A DNA stretch of 64,000 bases, from positions 57,851-121,850 of the forward strand of contig NZ_VJZZ01000018.1 of the NCBI RefSeq assembly GCF_009659535.1, in the 5' to 3' direction. Source of the stretch: Aggregicoccus sp. 17bor-14 (GTDB lineage: Bacteria; Myxococcota; Myxococcia; Myxococcales; Myxococcaceae). The notes under the pieces are model-generated. The model was not told the DNA's origin. It worked only from the letters and a program-made list of their open reading frames with translations, and made no database searches. Positions 26,015-35,598 of the stretch are shown piece after piece. The translations under genes and the position numbers were made by a program. The first letter of the stretch is position 1. The number at the start of each line of letters is the position of its first letter.

Positions 26015-27517
26015 TTGAAGCTGGCCCGCCGCATCGTGCTCGCCCTGGTGCTGCTCGCGGTGCTCGTCATCGCGGCGCTCGAGGCGGTGGAGGTGCAGCG
26101 CGAGCTCACGCTCGCGCGCCAGGACATGCAGCACCAGCACTGGCTCGTGGGGCGCACCCTGGGCGCCTCCTTCGTGCAGGCCTGGCAGCGCGACGGCGAG
26201 CAGGAGGCGCGCGCGCTGCTCGCGCAGGCGAACGGCGCCCAGCGCGACCTGCGGCTGCGCTGGGTGTGGCTGGAGGGCCCGGCGGACCTGCTGGACACGC
26301 CGCGCCTGCCGCCGCCCGCCGCCCCCTTCGACAGCAGCATCGGCTGGAACCAGGTGGACGAGCGCCACAGCCCGCCGCGGCTCGTCACCTACGTGCCGGT
26401 GCGCGTGGGCGGGCCGCTGGGCCGGCTCGGCGCGCTGGAGCTGAGCGAGAGCCTCGTGCGCGAGCGCGCGCACCTGTGGCGCACGCTGTGGGGCACGGCG
26501 CTCGCCACCGGGTGCATCGCCATCGTGTTCTGGCTCGCCTCCATGGCGCTGGGCCGCAGGCTCGTGGGCGAGCCGGTGGAGCGGCTGGTGGACATGGCGC
26601 ACCGGATTGCCCAGGGAGACCTCTCCGCGCGCGTGCCCGCGGGCGAGAGCGACGAGCTGGACGCGCTCGCGCGCGCGATGAACGGCATGGGCGAGAGCCT
26701 GCGGGAGGCGCGCGAGCGGCTGGCGAACGAGACGGCGGCGCGCCTCACCACGCTCGAGCACCTGCGGCACGCGGACCGGCTCACCACCGTGGGCAAGCTC
26801 GCGAGCGGCGTGGCGCACGAGCTGGGCACGCCGCTCAACGTCGTGCAGGGCCGCGCGCGCATGCTGATGAGCGGCGAGGTGCAGGGCGAGGAGGCGCAGG
26901 GCAGCGCGCGCATCATCTCCGAGCAGGCGAGCAGCATGACGCGCATCATCCGCCAGCTGCTGGACTTCGCGCGCCGCCGCGCCCCGGAGCGCGTGGCGCA
27001 CGACGCGCACGCGCTGGTGGGCCGCACGCTCGAGCTGCTGCGGCCGCTCGCCCAGAAGCGCAGCGTGCGCCTGGAGGTGGACTGCCCGCCGGGGCTCACC
27101 CTGGAGGTGGACGCGCCGCAGCTGCAGCAGGTGCTCACCAACCTGGTGATGAACGGCGTGCAGGCGATGCACCGGCCGGGCTGCGTGCGCGTGCGGGTGC
27201 GCGAGCAGCACCGCCCCCTGCCCGAGACCCCCGACGGCCCGGCGCTCGACTGGGTGTGCCTGAGCGTGGAGGACGAGGGGCCGGGCATCCCCGCCGACGT
27301 GCTGCCCCACATCTTCGAGCCCTTCTTCACCACCAAGGACGTGGGCGAGGGCACGGGCCTGGGGCTCAGCGTGAGCTACGGCCTGGTGCAGGACCACGGG
27401 GGCTTCATCGAGGTGGAGAGCGCCGTGAACGACGGCGGCACCCGCTTCCACGTCTACCTGCCGCGCGGGGGCGCGGTCGGAAATGCAGCTGCCCGCGAGG
27501 CGGGTTCAGGGGCCTAG
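26015..27517 (+). CDS. membrane sensor histidine kinase
   Basis: 500 residues. The start is a TTG at 26015 with AAGGAG about nine bases upstream. TM1 (IVLALVLLAVLVIAALEAV) and TM2 (LWGTALATGCIAIVFWLASM) flank a periplasmic sensor of about 130 residues. HAMP (GEPVERLVDMAHRIAQGD), HisKA with His268 in LASGVAHELGTPLNVVQG, and HATPase_c (LTNLVMNGVQAM; TGLGLSVSYGLVQDHGG) follow. The NtrC-type activator gene starts ten bases after its stop, so the two form an NtrB/NtrC-like pair. The periplasmic domain does not resemble a known sensor. Confidence 0.9.
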   Translation: MKLARRIVLALVLLAVLVIAALEAVEVQRELTLARQDMQHQHWLVGRTLGASFVQAWQRDGEQEARALLAQANGAQRDLRLRWVWLEGPADLLDTPRLPPPAAPFDSSIGWNQVDERHSPPRLVTYVPVRVGGPLGRLGALELSESLVRERAHLWRTLWGTALATGCIAIVFWLASMALGRRLVGEPVERLVDMAHRIAQGDLSARVPAGESDELDALARAMNGMGESLREARERLANETAARLTTLEHLRHADRLTTVGKLASGVAHELGTPLNVVQGRARMLMSGEVQGEEAQGSARIISEQASSMTRIIRQLLDFARRRAPERVAHDAHALVGRTLELLRPLAQKRSVRLEVDCPPGLTLEVDAPQLQQVLTNLVMNGVQAMHRPGCVRVRVREQHRPLPETPDGPALDWVCLSVEDEGPGIPADVLPHIFEPFFTTKDVGEGTGLGLSVSYGLVQDHGGFIEVESAVNDGGTRFHVYLPRGGAVGNAAAREAGSGA

Positions 27518-27526
27518 GGGTTCACG

Positions 27527-28906
<1,380 letters not shown>

Positions 28907-28935
28907 AGAGAAGGCGTGAGCGCGGGGCAAAGCGC

Positions 28936-28958
28936 CGACGGGGCAAGGTGCCCCGTCG
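28936..28958 (+). terminator. hairpin terminator after NtrC-type gene
   Basis: CGACGGGGCA-AGG-TGCCCCGTCG is a perfect ten-base-pair stem with a three-base loop, 30 bases after the stop at 28906. No U-tract follows. It is the probable end of the kinase/activator transcript. Confidence 0.6.
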
Positions 28959-28994
28959 TGTGGGCCGGGGATTTCACAGGGAGAAAACCTGCGT

Positions 28995-29029
28995 CCCTCA
29001 CCCTGACCCTCTCCCAGGGGGAGAGGGGA
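28995..29029. repeat. REP-like dispersed repeat, copy B
   Basis: CCCTCACCCTGACCCTCTCC then CAGGGGGAGAGGGGA, forming a CCCTCTCCC/GGGAGAGGG-type stem. It is nearly identical to 3180-3214 and to the repeat split by the insertion sequence at 58846-60344. Confidence 0.7.
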
Positions 29030-29032
29030 GCG

Positions 29033-29048
29033 TGGCACGGGGGATGCT
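29033..29048 (+). promoter_or_regulatory. sigma-54-like site just upstream of mprF
   Basis: TGGCACGGGGGATGCT fits TGGCACG-N4-TTGCW with one change and correct spacing. The predicted start of transcription (about 29059) is only two bases before the mprF ATG at 29061. Either the message is leaderless or the match is fortuitous; the site also lies next to a dispersed repeat. Confidence 0.3.
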
Positions 29049-29060
29049 CCCGCAAGGGGC

Positions 29061-31658
29061 ATGTCCGCGCTCAGCGCCGCCCCCCTGCCGGCCTCGTCGC
29101 CCCCGCGACCGCGCCTCCTGCGGCTCGCGCTGGCGCTGATTCCGCTCGGGCTGCTCGGGCTCGCCGCGCGGGCGCTGCACCGGGAGCTCGCCCAGCTGCC
29201 GGTGGACGCGGTGCGCGAGGCGATGGGGCGCATCGGCCCGCCGGCGCTCGGGCTCGCCCTGGGCCTCACCGCGCTCAACTACCTGCTGCTCACCGGCTAC
29301 GACGTGCTGGCGCTCGCGAACCTCGGGCGCCGGCTGCGCTACCGCCGGGTGGCGCTCGCCTCCTTCCTCGCCTACGCCTTCGGCCACAGCGTGGGAATGG
29401 CCTGGCTGAGCGGCGGCTCGCTGCGCTACCGCTTCTACTCGGCGTGGGGGCTCAAGAGCCGGCAGGTGGCGGGCATCGTCGCCTTCTGCAGCCTCACCTT
29501 CTGGGTGGGCGTGCTCGCCACCGGCGCCTGGGCGCTGCTCTCCGGCGCCGCGCCCGCCCTGCCCTTCGCCGCCCTCACCCCTGCGCTGCTGCGCGCAGTG
29601 GGGGTGGGGCTCGCCGCGCTGCTCCTCGCCTACCTCGCGGCGAGCGCGCTGCTGCCGCGGCCGCTCGAGCTTCGCGGGCACGCGCTCTTGCTGCCCTCGC
29701 TGCCGCTCGCGCTCGCGCAGGTGGCGGTGGCGAGCGCGGACTGGGTGCTCGCGGCCGCGGTGCTGCGCGCGCTGCTGCCGCCCGAGGCGGGGCTCTCGCT
29801 CGCGGCGCTGCTCTCGCTCTTCATCGTCGCGCAGCTCGCGGGGCTCCTGAGCCAGGTGCCCGGGGGCCTGGGCGTCTTCGAGAGCGTGGTGCTCGCCGCG
29901 CTCGCGCCGCGGCTCGGGGCGCCCGCGGTGCTGGGCACGCTGGTGGTGTACCGGCTCGTCTACTACGTGCTGCCCTTCGCGGCGGCGAGCGCGCTGCTCG
30001 CGGGGCACGAGGCGCTGGAGGGGCGCACGCTGCTCTCGCGCACGCTCGCCCGGGTGCACGCGGCCGTCGCCCCGCTGGTGCCCACGCTCGCGGCGCTCGC
30101 GGCCTTCCTCGGCGGCGCGGTGCTGCTCTTCAGCGGCGCGACGCCCGCGGTGCACGCGCGCCTGCAGGTCCTCGAGCAGCGCGTGCCGCTCGCGGTGCTC
30201 GAGGCGAGCCACGTGCTGGGCAGCCTCGTGGGGCTCGCGCTGCTCCTGCTCGCGCGCGCGCTGTACCGGCGGCTCGACGGCGCGTGGGCGCTCGCGCTCG
30301 GGCTGCTGGTGGCCGGCGGCGTGCTCAGCCTCGCCAAGGGCTTCGACTACGAGGAGGCGAGCCTGCTCTTCGCGCTCGCGCTCGCGCTCGCCCCCTTCCA
30401 CCGCAGCTTCCACCGCCAGACCAGCCTCTGGGCGGAGCGGCTGCGGCCGGGCTGGGCGCTCGCCGTGGCGCTGGTGGTGGGCGCGAGCGTGGGCCTGAGC
30501 CTCTTCTGCTTCCGGCACGTGGAGTACGGGCACGAGCTGTGGTGGCACTTCGCGCTGCTCTCGGACGCGCCGCGCTCCCTGCGCGCGAGCGTGGGCGTGC
30601 TCGGCGCGGGCTTCCTCTTCGGGATGTGGCAGCTCTTGCAGCCGGCGCCCGCGCGCGTGCAACTGCCGGACGCGGCGGCGCTCGCGCGCGCGCGGCCCCT
30701 GGTGGCGCGCGCGGGTGAGGCGGCGGCGCACCTCGCGCTGGTGGGGGACAAGGCGCTGCTCTTCGGCGAGCGCGACGAGGCGCTGCTCATGTACGGCGTG
30801 GAGGGGCGCAGCTGGGTGGCGATGGGAGACCCGGTGGGCCCGGACGCCGCGGCCACGCAGCTCGCGTGGCGCTTTCGCGAGGAGGTGGACCGCCACCACG
30901 GCTGGTGCTGCTTCTACCAGGTGGGCCCGCGCGCGCTGCCGCGCTACCTGGACCTGGGCCTCTCGCTGCTCAAGCTGGGCGAGGAGGCGGTGGTGCCGCT
31001 CGCGGACTTCTCTCTCGAGGGCCCCTCGCGCCGCGCGCTGCGCACCGCGCACCGCAAGATGGAGCGCGAGGGGCTCCGCTTCGAGCTCGTCCCGCGCGAG
31101 GGCGTGCCCGCGCTGCTGCCTGCGCTGCAGCGCGTGAGCGACGCGTGGCTGTGCGGGCAGCGTACGCGCGAGAAGGGCTTCAGCCTCGGCTACTTCTGCC
31201 CGCGCTACCTCGCGGAGGGGCCCGTGGCCGTGGCGCGCAAGGACGGCGAGCTCGTCGCCTTCGCCAACGTGTGGGCCCCGGCGGAGCGCGGCGAGCTGAG
31301 CGTGGACCTGATGCGCCACCTGCCCCACGCGCCGCGCGGCTGCATGGAGTTCCTCTTCGTGGAGCTGATGCTGTGGGGGCGCGCGCAGGGCTACGCGCGC
31401 TTCAACCTGGGCATGGCGCCCTTCAGCGGCCTCGAGGGCCACGCGCTCGCGCCCCTGTGGCACCGGCTGGGCAACCTGCTCTTCCAGCACGGCGAGCACT
31501 TCTACAACTTCCAGGGCCTGCGCCAGTACAAGGAGAAGTTCGACCCCGTGTGGACGCCACGCTACCTCGCCTACCCGGGGGCGCTCGCGCTCCCGCGGGT
31601 GCTCACCCACGTCGCGGCGCTGGTGAGCCGCGGCCTCAGCGGCGTGGTGGCGCGATGA
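29061..31658 (+). CDS. mprF: MprF-type phosphatidylglycerol lysyltransferase/flippase
   Basis: 865 residues, the normal length of bifunctional MprF. The N-terminal half has about 12-14 membrane helices with the flippase-domain motifs LASFLAYAFGHSVGMAWLSG, GGSLRYRFYSAWGLK and LSQVPGGLGVFESVVLAAL. The C-terminal DUF2156 (GNAT-fold) aminoacyl-transferase domain contains SWVAMGDPVGP, RRALRTAHRKMEREG, EFLFVELMLWGRAQGYARFN and FSGLEGHAL. It should transfer lysine or alanine from aminoacyl-tRNA to phosphatidylglycerol and flip the product, lowering surface charge and giving resistance to cationic peptides. ATG preceded by AAGGGGC. Its stop overlaps the ATG of the AcvB/VirJ gene. Confidence 0.93.
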   Translation: MSALSAAPLPASSPPRPRLLRLALALIPLGLLGLAARALHRELAQLPVDAVREAMGRIGPPALGLALGLTALNYLLLTGYDVLALANLGRRLRYRRVALASFLAYAFGHSVGMAWLSGGSLRYRFYSAWGLKSRQVAGIVAFCSLTFWVGVLATGAWALLSGAAPALPFAALTPALLRAVGVGLAALLLAYLAASALLPRPLELRGHALLLPSLPLALAQVAVASADWVLAAAVLRALLPPEAGLSLAALLSLFIVAQLAGLLSQVPGGLGVFESVVLAALAPRLGAPAVLGTLVVYRLVYYVLPFAAASALLAGHEALEGRTLLSRTLARVHAAVAPLVPTLAALAAFLGGAVLLFSGATPAVHARLQVLEQRVPLAVLEASHVLGSLVGLALLLLARALYRRLDGAWALALGLLVAGGVLSLAKGFDYEEASLLFALALALAPFHRSFHRQTSLWAERLRPGWALAVALVVGASVGLSLFCFRHVEYGHELWWHFALLSDAPRSLRASVGVLGAGFLFGMWQLLQPAPARVQLPDAAALARARPLVARAGEAAAHLALVGDKALLFGERDEALLMYGVEGRSWVAMGDPVGPDAAATQLAWRFREEVDRHHGWCCFYQVGPRALPRYLDLGLSLLKLGEEAVVPLADFSLEGPSRRALRTAHRKMEREGLRFELVPREGVPALLPALQRVSDAWLCGQRTREKGFSLGYFCPRYLAEGPVAVARKDGELVAFANVWAPAERGELSVDLMRHLPHAPRGCMEFLFVELMLWGRAQGYARFNLGMAPFSGLEGHALAPLWHRLGNLLFQHGEHFYNFQGLRQYKEKFDPVWTPRYLAYPGALALPRVLTHVAALVSRGLSGVVAR

Positions 31659-33103
31659 AGCGCGCACTCCTCACGGCCACGCTGCTGCTCGCGCTCCCGG
31701 CCCTCGCCGGCCCCGCGCCCAAGCCCCTGCCCCCGAGCTTCAAGGCCGGCCGCCTCGGGCGCGTGCAGGTGTACCGGCCCGAGGGGGCCCCCACCTCCGC
31801 CGCGGTGCTGCTGGTGGACCACGCGGGGGACAAGGGGGGCGAGGGCGCGGCCCTGGGCGAGGCGCTCGCGCGCGGCGGCACGCTGGTGCTCGAGGCGGAC
31901 GCGCGCGCCTACGTGGCCTCGGTGAAGAAGGACGGGCACTGCGTATACCCGGCCGGGGACGTGGAGGTACTCGCGCAGGCGGCGCAGAAGCAGCTGGAGC
32001 TGCCCGAGTACCTGCACCCGGTGGTGGTGGGCATGGGGCAGGAGGGCGCGGGGCTCGCGTACGCCTCGCTCGCGCAGGCGCCGCCGGGCGCGTTCCGCGG
32101 CGCGCTCAGCGTGGGCTTCCTCCCGCGCCTCGCGCTCGCGCGCGGCCTGTGCGTGGGCTCGGGCCTGGTGCGCGAGCGCACCGCGGACGGCACGCACGAG
32201 CTGCTGCGCCCCGCGCACCGCCTGCCCGCCCCCTGGCGCGTGCTGCCGCGCGCCGCGCCGGACGCGCCGCTGGAGGACTTCGTGAGCGCGGTGCCCGGGG
32301 CGCGCCTGCTCGCGCCCGTCAGCGGGCCCCTGCCCGAGGCGGCGAGCGCGGCGCTGGCGGCGCTGCTGCACGACACCGAGGCCGCGGCCGCGGCTCCGCC
32401 CCCGGTGGTGACGCCGCCTGCGCCCGGTGCGCCGGCGCAGGCGGGGGCGCCGCTCGCTCCGGTGGACGGGCTGCCGCTGGTGCTCGCGCCTGCGGCGCAC
32501 CCCACGGGGGACGCGCTGGTGCTGCTGGTGAGCGGAGACGGAGGCTGGGCGGGCATCGACCGCGAGCTCGCGCAGGCCTTCAACGCGCAGGGCTTCAACG
32601 TGCTGGGCTGGGACTCGCTGCGCTACTTCTGGCGCAAGCGCAGCCCCGAGGAGGCGGCGGACGCGATGGGGCGCGCGCTCGCGCACTACGCGCAGGCGTG
32701 GGGCGCGAAGCGGCTCGTGCTGGTGGGCTACTCGCGCGGCGCGGACGTGCTGCCGGGCATCACCGCGCGCCTGCCGCCGGCGATGCGCGCGCGCGTAGCG
32801 CTGCTCGCCCTGCTCGGCCCCGGGCAGGAGGCGGAGTACGAGGTGCACGTGATGGACCTGCTCGGCGCGAGCGGCCGCGACGTGCACCCCATCCTCCCCG
32901 AGCTCGCGCGCCTCCCCGCGACCACCCCGGTGCTCTGCGTGTACGGCGACGAGGAGAAGGCGGACAGCCTCTGCCCTCTGCTGCAGGGGCGCGCCGGCGC
33001 GAGCGTGACGGAGCTGCCCGGCGGCCACCACTTCGAGGGCGACTACGCCACCGTCGCGCGCCACGTGCTGGGCGCGGCGCGCGGAGGTGTCCATGACCTG
33101 TAG
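31655..33103 (+). CDS. AcvB/VirJ family periplasmic hydrolase (predicted lysyl-phosphatidylglycerol hydrolase)
   Basis: 482 residues with a signal peptide (MKRALLTATLLLALPALAGP). The C-terminal alpha/beta-hydrolase domain has the VirJ motifs VLLVSGDGGWAGIDRELA, VLGWDSLRYFW, the nucleophile elbow GYSRGAD (Ser360) and, near the end, GGHHFEGDY supplying His. A divergent first half, like that of the two-domain AcvB, is present. In Agrobacterium and Rhizobium, AcvB/AtvA sits downstream of the mprF homologue lpiA and hydrolyses aminoacyl-phosphatidylglycerol. The four-base overlap with mprF here repeats that arrangement. Confidence 0.85.
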   Translation: MKRALLTATLLLALPALAGPAPKPLPPSFKAGRLGRVQVYRPEGAPTSAAVLLVDHAGDKGGEGAALGEALARGGTLVLEADARAYVASVKKDGHCVYPAGDVEVLAQAAQKQLELPEYLHPVVVGMGQEGAGLAYASLAQAPPGAFRGALSVGFLPRLALARGLCVGSGLVRERTADGTHELLRPAHRLPAPWRVLPRAAPDAPLEDFVSAVPGARLLAPVSGPLPEAASAALAALLHDTEAAAAAPPPVVTPPAPGAPAQAGAPLAPVDGLPLVLAPAAHPTGDALVLLVSGDGGWAGIDRELAQAFNAQGFNVLGWDSLRYFWRKRSPEEAADAMGRALAHYAQAWGAKRLVLVGYSRGADVLPGITARLPPAMRARVALLALLGPGQEAEYEVHVMDLLGASGRDVHPILPELARLPATTPVLCVYGDEEKADSLCPLLQGRAGASVTELPGGHHFEGDYATVARHVLGAARGGVHDL

Positions 33104-33734
33104 GCGCGGACATCACTGGCGCGCGTGGCCGGGCGCTCCCTCCGCGTGGAGCGTCCCGCCGCCACCTCCCACGCCGGAGCCGCCCGAGCTGGCGCGCCTG
33201 GTGCAAAGCCTCTCCTCGTCCGGGCGCAGGGCCCTCCCGGATGCAGCGCTCTCCGGCCCCAGAGGACCGCAGGACATGGCGCCGGTGAACAGGGCAGCGG
33301 CAGCGACAGTGATGGGGACGGGGCATCAGGGCACTGCGCGCGAGCACCCGGTGCGGGTGCTGGTGGCGGAGGACCAGCGCGAGATGCGCGTGCTGATGTG
33401 CGAGGTGCTGCGGCGCGAGGGCTACGAGGTGGTGGAGGCCGCGAGCGGCACCGAGCTCATCGACCGGCTGGTGCAGGGGATGCTCGCGGAAGGCGATGCG
33501 CGCGGGCCGGACCTCATCGTCACCGACGTGCGCATGCCGGGCTGCAGCGGGCTCGAGGTGCTCGCGCGCCTGCGCCGCAACGACTGGAGCACCCCCGTCA
33601 TCCTCATCACCGCCTTCGGCGACCTCGCGACCCACGCCGAGGCCGAGCGCCTCGGCGCCGCGTGCGTGCTCGACAAGCCCTTCGAGCTGGACGAGCTGGT
33701 GCTCGCCGCCATCTCGCTCGCGCACCCGCGCTGA
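33093..33734 (+). CDS. single-domain response regulator with an unusual N-terminal extension
   Basis: 213 residues from ATG 33093, which has GGAGG five bases upstream and overlaps the end of the AcvB-like gene. Residues about 1-85 (MTCRRGHHWRAWPGAPSAW, a Pro-rich run, then linker) are of no known family. Residues 90-210 are a complete receiver: VLVAEDQREMRVLMCEVL, phospho-Asp in LIVTDVRMPGCSG, VILITAFG, and VLDKPFELDELV. An alternative start at ATG 33276 would drop most of the extension, whose codon bias is weaker. There is no output domain. Regulation of envelope charge is a guess from the neighbours. Confidence 0.75.
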   Translation: MTCRRGHHWRAWPGAPSAWSVPPPPPTPEPPELARLVQSLSSSGRRALPDAALSGPRGPQDMAPVNRAAAATVMGTGHQGTAREHPVRVLVAEDQREMRVLMCEVLRREGYEVVEAASGTELIDRLVQGMLAEGDARGPDLIVTDVRMPGCSGLEVLARLRRNDWSTPVILITAFGDLATHAEAERLGAACVLDKPFELDELVLAAISLAHPR

Positions 33735-33850
33735 GTCCTCGCCCGCCGCCCTGCCCTCCAGCCAGCCCGCCCGCTTCGCGGGGATGCACGGCTGTTCGCA
33801 CCTGGGTCCAACGCCCATGTTCCCCAGCGACGGATTCGCGGAGGGGGAAC

Positions 33851-35485
33851 ATGAGCGGACGGAGTGCATGGTGGCTCGGGGCCGTGCTGTGGCTTGCGGC
33901 GTGCGGGAGCGGCACGGACGAACCGGAGCCCACGCCGCCGCTGGTCCAGCAGCCGGGGCTCCCGGACGCAGGCACTCCGGATGCGGGACGCCCCGACGGC
34001 GGCGGCACTCCTGACGCAGGCCCCGGCACCGGTGGTGGCGGAGGCAGCAAGCCGGACGCTGGCACCGGCGGCGGTGGCGGCGGCACGGTCGATGGCGGCA
34101 CCGGCGGTGGTGGCGCGCCGGACGCGGGCAGCGGCGGCGGTGGCGGCACTCCCGACGCGGGCAGCGGTGGTGGCGGCGGGACCGCTGCGCCCGGCACCCT
34201 CGGCTGGCACCACGCATACGGCAGCGGGCGCCTGGGTGTGCTGGACCTCGCGACGGACCGGCAGGGCGGCTCGGTGGTGCTCGCGTGGGGTGAGAACGGC
34301 AGCGTGGGAGGCCCGGTGTGGCAGGGCATCGCGCCGCTCGTGCTCGCGCGCTACGACGCGAGCGGGGCCCTGCTCTGGAGCCGCGCGCTCACGGGGTACG
34401 GCATCGACGACGTGCGGGCCGCAGCGGTGGCAGTCACGCGCGAGGGCAACATCCTCACCGCGGGCTACTACCACGGCGCGCCGGACCTCGGCGGCGGCCC
34501 ACTGCCCAGCGCCGACTCGAGGCGCGGTCTCTTCATCGCCAAGTTCGGGCCGGACGGGCACCACGTGTGGAGCCGCGGCTTCCTCGCGCACGACGAGTTC
34601 GCGGACGGCCCGCGCCCCGGCAGCCTCACCCCGATGGACGTGGCGACCGATGGCACGGGCAGCCTCATCGTGACCGGCGCCCTCACCGGCCTCGTGGACC
34701 TGGGCGGCGGCGAGCTGCGCGGCGGCTACGACTCCACCGAGAGCGTGGAGGGACTCTTCCTCGCGAAGTTCAACTGGGACGGCACCCACGCCTGGTCCAC
34801 CACGCTGCCGCCGGGGGACACCGCCACGGACACGCTGGGGCTCGCGGTGGCCGCAGACTCGCAGGGCCGCGTGCTGCTGGGCGGGCGGCTCGGCGGCGGC
34901 GGTAACGTGCTGGGCGCCGCGGGTCCCGAGACGCCCTTCGTCGCGCGCTACAGCGCCGGGGGCACGCTGCAGTGGTACCGGCGCATCGACGGCGTGTTCG
35001 GCCAGGTGAACACGGTGGCCGCGGGGCGCGAGGACCGCGTGCTGTTCGGCGGCTACTTCTTCGGCCGCTTCCGCTTCGCCGGCCGCGAGGTGTCCAACGT
35101 GAACCCCGAGGAGGGCTATATGGGCCAGGCGGACGTCATGGTGGGCGCCTTCAGCGCGCAGGGACGCGAGCTGTGGGTGAACGACTTCTCCGACATGAAC
35201 TCGGGCCACATCTTCCGACTCGCGGCGGACGGCGCGGGCAACGCGACGGTGCTGGGAGACCTTGACCGCTACCCGCAGTCCGCCACGAGCAGCTTCCTCG
35301 CGAGCTACTCGAGCTCCGGGCAGCTGCGCTGGTCGCGCTACTTCCGCGACTCCGAGCTGCGCCCGCTCGTGCTGGACACCCAGCCCGGAGGCTCGGTGGT
35401 GGTGGGTGCGGCGCTGGACAGCCCGATGCAACTGGATGGCAAGAGCCTCGAGCCCTCGCCGCTGCTCCTGCTGCAGCTGCACTGA
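33851..35485 (+). CDS. beta-propeller lipoprotein with Gly/Asp-rich stalk (array member 1)
   Basis: 544 residues; ATG after GAGGGGGAAC. Signal and lipobox AVLWLAACGS. Residues about 25-115 form a low-complexity stalk (PDAGTPDAGRPDGGG, then GGGG-PDAG units). The remaining 420 residues contain repeated blades of the pattern 'xGxxLxAGxxxGxxDLGGG...FIAKFGPDGxHxWSR', typical of SBBP/delta-60-like propellers. No enzyme motif is seen. It is probably anchored in the outer membrane and exposed. First of a run of similar lipoproteins extending to 45173. Confidence 0.8.
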   Translation: MSGRSAWWLGAVLWLAACGSGTDEPEPTPPLVQQPGLPDAGTPDAGRPDGGGTPDAGPGTGGGGGSKPDAGTGGGGGGTVDGGTGGGGAPDAGSGGGGGTPDAGSGGGGGTAAPGTLGWHHAYGSGRLGVLDLATDRQGGSVVLAWGENGSVGGPVWQGIAPLVLARYDASGALLWSRALTGYGIDDVRAAAVAVTREGNILTAGYYHGAPDLGGGPLPSADSRRGLFIAKFGPDGHHVWSRGFLAHDEFADGPRPGSLTPMDVATDGTGSLIVTGALTGLVDLGGGELRGGYDSTESVEGLFLAKFNWDGTHAWSTTLPPGDTATDTLGLAVAADSQGRVLLGGRLGGGGNVLGAAGPETPFVARYSAGGTLQWYRRIDGVFGQVNTVAAGREDRVLFGGYFFGRFRFAGREVSNVNPEEGYMGQADVMVGAFSAQGRELWVNDFSDMNSGHIFRLAADGAGNATVLGDLDRYPQSATSSFLASYSSSGQLRWSRYFRDSELRPLVLDTQPGGSVVVGAALDSPMQLDGKSLEPSPLLLLQLH

Positions 35486-35598
35486 GGAGGCACTCCACGC
35501 GCGGGCCGCTTGCTCATCGAGCGGGCGCCGCCTGCGCCGCGGGCCGCTACGGACTGCGAGCCCCAACTTCACTGCGGGCTGCCAGGTCGGGAGGGGAC

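Noticed and set aside
28998..31667. 889-residue minus-strand frame opposite mprF
   Set aside because: Antisense shadow rich in Glu/Arg/His; mprF on the plus strand has full domain support.
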